A stretch of 64,000 nucleotides of DNA from Deltaproteobacteria bacterium (GTDB lineage: Bacteria; Myxococcota; UBA727; VGSZ01), in contig JACOUT010000013.1 in NCBI GenBank assembly GCA_016177705.1, positions 186,001-250,000 on the forward strand, in the 5' to 3' direction. Shown here one piece after another: positions 60,621 to 64,000 of this stretch. The position numbers and the translations under genes were made by a program. The notes under the pieces were generated by a model, which was not told the origin of the DNA, searched no databases, and saw only the letters and a program-made list of their open reading frames with translations. Positions within the stretch are counted from its first letter, which is position 1; every line of letters starts with the position of its first letter.

Positions 60621-61145
60621 TCAGGGCTCCACGGTCACCCGCGCGGCGTCGCGCACGTCCTGCACCAACTTCTTTGGCTTGGCCGCGAGGCTGACCTGGG
60701 CCGTGCGCTCCGCGCGCACCGTCACGATCTCGCCGCGCGCGCGCACGCGTGCCGCCTCGCTCGCCGTCACCACCAGCGTCTTCACGGTGAGCGACGCCAC
60801 GTCAGCGCGCGAGGTGTGGCGCGCTTCCAACGTCAAGGCGTCGAGCCGGCCAGCGGCCGCGCGCAACTGCGCGCCGCGCTGCACCGTCACCTCGAGCGCT
60901 GCCCCGTCGACGCGCACGCGCACGGTCGGGCGGCCGCCGCCCGCGCGCACCGGGGCCGTCACGCGCAGGCGTCCGTCGACGGGCCCCGTCACCTCGACGC
61001 CGCCGCCGAGCACCTCGACGCCGCGCTTGGCGCCGACCACCAGCTCGACCTTCACGTCGCCTTCGACGGCGAGCGCCGTGATCGGCGGCGTCGCCGGCAG
61101 CTCCGGAGCCGACGTCAGGCACAGGGCCAGCACGAGCGCGCTCAC
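60621..61145 (-). CDS. Secreted GIN-domain (DUF2807-like) protein
   Basis: A 174-residue protein with a short signal (SALVLALCLTSAPELPA) and a repetitive beta-strand body. The body (ALAVEGDVKVELVVGAKRGV, LTLEARHTSRADVASLTVK, LVVTASEAARVRARGEIVTV) matches the GIN/DUF2807 putative auto-transporter adhesin head domain, a beta-helix-like fold. Role unknown. Its GTG overlaps the kinase stop by 4 bases, so it belongs to the kinase operon. Confidence 0.82.
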   Translation of the reverse strand: MSALVLALCLTSAPELPATPPITALAVEGDVKVELVVGAKRGVEVLGGGVEVTGPVDGRLRVTAPVRAGGGRPTVRVRVDGAALEVTVQRGAQLRAAAGRLDALTLEARHTSRADVASLTVKTLVVTASEAARVRARGEIVTVRAERTAQVSLAAKPKKLVQDVRDAARVTVEP

Positions 61146-62092
61146 GCGAAGCTCGCCAGGCCCGGGATGCGCGAGGCGCGCAGCTCGGCCGCGAACAGGC
61201 GACGCACCAGCGCCGACAGCTCCGCCGCGCTCTCCGGTCGGGGCGGGTGCTCGGAGCGCAGCAGCCCCTTCTTCATCTCCCGTGCGCTCTGGTAGCGGTC
61301 GGCCGGGTCGAGCGCCGTGGCGATCTCGATCACCAGGCGCAGGTCGTCGGGCACCGTCGGCGGCAGCGGGCGCCGTTGGTTCTTCTGGTGCGCCTTGAGC
61401 AGCGCAGCGTCGTTCTTCTTGCCGGTCCACTTGTTCGACAGGTCGAACGCGGGCTCGCCGGTGAGCAACTCCTGTAACAGCAGGCCGATGGCGTAGACGT
61501 CGCTCCGATGGTCGATCGGCTGCAACTGCGCCTGCTCGGGGCTCAGGTAGCCGGGCGTCCCGACGACCGCTTCCGCGGGCTCTTGCTTGCTCGCCAACGA
61601 CGACCCGAAGTCGCCCACGCGCACTTGGCCGTCATAGCGCACGAAGATGTTGCGCGGCGTCAGGTCGCGATGCACCAGGCCGAGCTCGCGGCCCGCGCCG
61701 TCGGTGAGGCGGTACGCGAAGTCGATGCCGTCGAGCACCTCGGAGACGAGCCAGCTCGCGACCTCGGGTGTGAGCGCGAGGCCGGCGCGCTTGGCGCGCT
61801 CGAGCACCGCCGCCAGGTCGGGGCCGTCGACGTACTCGAGCACGCCGAAGTCGGCGCCGTTCTGCGTGCCCTTGGCGATGCCGCGGATCAGGTTCTTGTG
61901 GGTGCACAAGAGCGCGAGCTGCAGCTCGCGATAGAAGCCCGCGTGCTTCTCCGGGTCGAACTCGAGGTCGGGCCGGATGCGCTTGATGATGACGACCTCG
62001 CCCGAGCGTGTGTCGCGTGCACGGTAGATTTCAGCGACGCCGCCGGTCGCGTAATGATCGATGAGCTCCCAGTTGCCGATCCGGTTGGACAT
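61142..62092 (-). CDS. Serine/threonine protein kinase
   Basis: A 316-residue eukaryotic-like kinase without membrane segment. Key residues are present: glycine loop region DHYATGGVAEIYRAR, Lys in VVIIKRIRPD, catalytic loop GLVHRDLTPRNIFV, metal loop RVGDFGSSLAS (DFG intact) and VGTPGYLSPEQAQ. The C-terminal 50 residues form a helical tail. It lies in a run: lipoprotein, this kinase, GIN-domain protein, with a 21-base gap and a 4-base overlap, so its target may be in the envelope-related operon. Confidence 0.93.
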   Translation of the reverse strand: MSNRIGNWELIDHYATGGVAEIYRARDTRSGEVVIIKRIRPDLEFDPEKHAGFYRELQLALLCTHKNLIRGIAKGTQNGADFGVLEYVDGPDLAAVLERAKRAGLALTPEVASWLVSEVLDGIDFAYRLTDGAGRELGLVHRDLTPRNIFVRYDGQVRVGDFGSSLASKQEPAEAVVGTPGYLSPEQAQLQPIDHRSDVYAIGLLLQELLTGEPAFDLSNKWTGKKNDAALLKAHQKNQRRPLPPTVPDDLRLVIEIATALDPADRYQSAREMKKGLLRSEHPPRPESAAELSALVRRLFAAELRASRIPGLASFA

Positions 62093-62113
62093 CCGCTGCG
62101 CCCGCCCCCGGGG

Positions 62114-63280
62114 TCAGAATGGCACACCCGCCGGCAGCGAGGCGCGGAGCTCGAGCGCCAGCCCCGCGCCGTCCGGTGCTGCCCGAACCACCATCGGCGC
62201 AGAGGGCACGACCTTGAGCTGCGCGGGGAGGAGGCCGGGAGCTGCGCGCGCGACCGCCGCGAGGTCGCCGGCCGCGAGCGGCCGCTCCGCAGGGGGGCAG
62301 CTCACCTGTGGGGAAATGCGCGACATCGGCGCTGCTGCGCCGAAGCCGATCGCGAGCAGGCCGTCGTCGGCCACGACGCTCACTCCTCCCGTCGCTGCCG
62401 TGCGCCGCGCGCCCGCTCGCTCCTCGTGTGCGCCTGCCTGCACGAGCGCGGCGAGCTGCGCCTCCGCCGTCCCTGCGCGCGGCACGCCCGCCACCACCAG
62501 CGCGGCGCCGGGCAACAGCTCGCCCTCGCCGGTCGACGCGGTGCCGCGCCGGTAGAGCGCCAGCAGCATGGGGCCGTCGAAGGCGTCGTCGAGCGTGGCC
62601 GCGCCGAGCGGCGGCACCGCCATGACCGCGAGCGCGCCCTCGTCGAGCGCGCAGGCCCACGGCGGCTGCGCGCGCGTCAGCGCAAGGACCACGTCGGCGC
62701 GCGCGCCGGGGGCACGCGCCGCGATGCGCAGCTCGCCCGCCGACGGGCGCTCGAAGCGCAGCTCGACCTCGCCGAGCGGCACCAGCTCGTCGGCGACGCG
62801 CACGCGCACCACGCCGTCGGGCGGCGGCGGCAGCACGGTGGGGCGTTCGCCTGTCGCCATCACCTCGAGGATGGCCGCCAGCTCCGTGCGTCGCGCTGCC
62901 GCGACGTCGGGCGCGAGCAGCACGCGCCCGGGCTCCGCGCGCAGCAAGCCGCCGCCGTCTGTGGTCTGGTACGCGCGCACGCGGCCGAGCACGGGCGCGC
63001 CGAGCGCGTCACCGTCGAGGTCAAGAGGCAAGGCGGTGCGCGGCAACACCACGATCACCAGCTCGCCGCCCGGCAAGACGCTGGCGGCCCACGGCGCGCC
63101 CTCGGTGAAGCGCTCGGCGCCCGCCGGCAGCGTCACGCCGAGCGAACGCGCCCAGCGCACCGCGTCTGCCGCCGAGGCGCCAGCGAGCACGGCGCGCGCG
63201 CCCGGCGCCTCGACGAGCGGCGGCGGCGAGCGCGCGCAACCGAGCAGGGGCAGGAAGACGAGCAGCGGGAGCGCACGCAT
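62114..63280 (-). CDS. Putative lipoprotein of unknown function
   Basis: A 388-residue lipoprotein. The signal RALPLLVFLPLLGC ends in a good lipobox. The mature part is Ala/Arg/Leu-rich, without recognised domain; it has strand-rich stretches (GEVELRFERPSAGELRIAAR) and only a few cysteines. Start: the Met at 63280 gives a compact signal; another Met five codons upstream (63295) is possible and neither has a clear ribosome site. First gene of the operon with the kinase. Confidence 0.8.
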   Translation of the reverse strand: MRALPLLVFLPLLGCARSPPPLVEAPGARAVLAGASAADAVRWARSLGVTLPAGAERFTEGAPWAASVLPGGELVIVVLPRTALPLDLDGDALGAPVLGRVRAYQTTDGGGLLRAEPGRVLLAPDVAAARRTELAAILEVMATGERPTVLPPPPDGVVRVRVADELVPLGEVELRFERPSAGELRIAARAPGARADVVLALTRAQPPWACALDEGALAVMAVPPLGAATLDDAFDGPMLLALYRRGTASTGEGELLPGAALVVAGVPRAGTAEAQLAALVQAGAHEERAGARRTAATGGVSVVADDGLLAIGFGAAAPMSRISPQVSCPPAERPLAAGDLAAVARAAPGLLPAQLKVVPSAPMVVRAAPDGAGLALELRASLPAGVPF

Positions 63281-63320
63281 CGCGAGGGCGAGCATACGGG
63301 AAGCTGCACGCCCAGGGGCG

Positions 63321-64000
63321 CTACCGCCAGATCGCGACCTCGAAGCGCCCGGCCGCGTCCGCCGCGCCGCGGTACATGCCGTCAGTGTTGAAGACGAAGG
63401 CGATGCGCCCGTGCCGATCGACGGTGATGAGCCCGCCGTCGCCCGCCTTGAGCGGCGTCAGGGCGCCGCGGCCGGCGCGCTCGACGTCCTCGTGGAGCAG
63501 CTCCATGCGCGAAGACACCGTACGCGCTACGCCGTGCCGGATGAACTCCTCGCCGGTGCCGGTGCAGGACACTGCCGCGGTGGCGTCGTTGGCGTAGGTG
63601 CCGGCACCGACCACGGGCGAGTCACCCACGCGGCCCCAGCGCTTGTTGGTCATACCGCCGGTCGACGTGGCGGCGGCGAGGTGGCCCGCCTGGTCGAGCG
63701 CCACCACGCCGACCGTGCCCTTGCCGCCGCCGTCCGGTGACACGGACGGCGCGACGGTGGTGCCGCCGTCGACGGGCGCCGCCTCCTTGGCGAGCGCCTC
63801 CTGCCATTGCTGGCGGCGACGGTCGGTGTCGAACCAGGTGTTGTCGACGAGCTCGACGCCCTGCTCGCGCCCGAAGCGGTCGGCGCCCTCGCCGGCAAGC
63901 AGCACGTGCTTGGTCTTGTCCATCACCAAGCGCGCGAGCGAGATCGGGTGGCGCACCGTCTTGACCCCGGCGACCGCGCCGCACGCGAGCGTGCGCCCGT
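63321..64000 (-). CDS. Isoaspartyl peptidase/L-asparaginase, plant type (N-terminus outside window)
   Basis: At least 226 residues of an N-terminal-nucleophile hydrolase that removes beta-aspartyl residues or cleaves asparagine. The self-cleavage site and catalytic Thr are in GGGKGTVGVVALDQAGHLAA, with the downstream signature TSTGGMTNKRWGRVGDSP and GAGTYAND, characteristic of the family. The second-half Gly motif GTGEEFIRHGVAR is also present. A short insertion (VDGGTTVAPSVSPDGG) precedes the nucleophile, at the flexible linker that is cut in these enzymes. The frame is open to the window edge. Confidence 0.93.
   Translation of the reverse strand, partial: GRTLACGAVAGVKTVRHPISLARLVMDKTKHVLLAGEGADRFGREQGVELVDNTWFDTDRRRQQWQEALAKEAAPVDGGTTVAPSVSPDGGGKGTVGVVALDQAGHLAAATSTGGMTNKRWGRVGDSPVVGAGTYANDATAAVSCTGTGEEFIRHGVARTVSSRMELLHEDVERAGRGALTPLKAGDGGLITVDRHGRIAFVFNTDGMYRGAADAAGRFEVAIWR

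Overview
The window is about 70% GC and densely coded. Its gene content points to a member of the Myxococcota (former delta-proteobacteria): Ser/Thr protein kinases, a DUF4388-receiver protein, an OmpA protein with thrombospondin type 3 calcium repeats, cysteine-rich secreted proteins with Glu-Gly runs, TldD/PmbA peptidase subunits and an mre/rodA cell-shape operon. The phylum is inferred from gene content; no rRNA gene is present. Many starts are GTG, a few are TTG, and neighbouring genes often overlap by 4 bases.

Layout. 1-9300: the 3' end of alaS, an OmpA/TSP3 outer-membrane protein diverging from a probable PilZ-like protein, and a ridA-glyQ-glyS operon. 9300-11500: a bifunctional (p)ppGpp synthetase/hydrolase and a small unknown gene. 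11580-15460: an accessory block of four consecutive secreted proteins on the minus strand. It includes a lower-GC HExxH metalloprotease and a lipoprotein whose signal-peptide core is encoded by a 28-unit GA dinucleotide repeat. 15460-16540: two copies of a 162-bp palindromic element, a duplicated scrap of the neighbouring histidine kinase gene and a solo ribbon-helix-helix antitoxin-like gene. 16540-27100: GAF histidine kinase, DNA polymerase I, a thiolase / micro membrane protein / isopropylmalate-synthase-family operon, a repeat-containing unknown protein and an ATP-grasp ligase. 27100-29670: a second accessory patch with a cysteine-rich lipoprotein, a toxin-antitoxin pair, an unknown gene and a third palindromic element.

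29670-37900: AidB-like acyl-CoA dehydrogenase, Kelch lipoprotein, PmbA-like and TldD proteins, DUF4388-receiver protein, Ser/Thr kinase and tRNA-Leu(CAA). 37900-43340: lipoprotein methyltransferase, nitroreductase-like protein, metallophosphoesterase, Ig-like lipoprotein, M48 peptidase with zinc ribbons and an unknown protein. 43390-50600: mreB-mreC-mreD-mrdA-rodA plus a JAMM-like gene, the elongation machinery for cell shape. 50700-64000: PpiD/SurA-like chaperone, HelD-like helicase, LAS-type carboxypeptidase lipoprotein, a DHH-like protein overlapping a DUF1015-like protein, trypsin-like lipoprotein protease, a two-lobed START-like secreted protein, a Ser/Thr kinase with a GIN-domain protein and a lipoprotein, and an isoaspartyl peptidase/asparaginase cut by the window edge.

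Most of the window is ordinary chromosomal backbone. The most unusual parts are 11.5-16.6 kb and 28-29.7 kb, where simple-sequence repeats, palindromic elements, toxin-antitoxin-like genes and lower-GC secreted-protein genes cluster.
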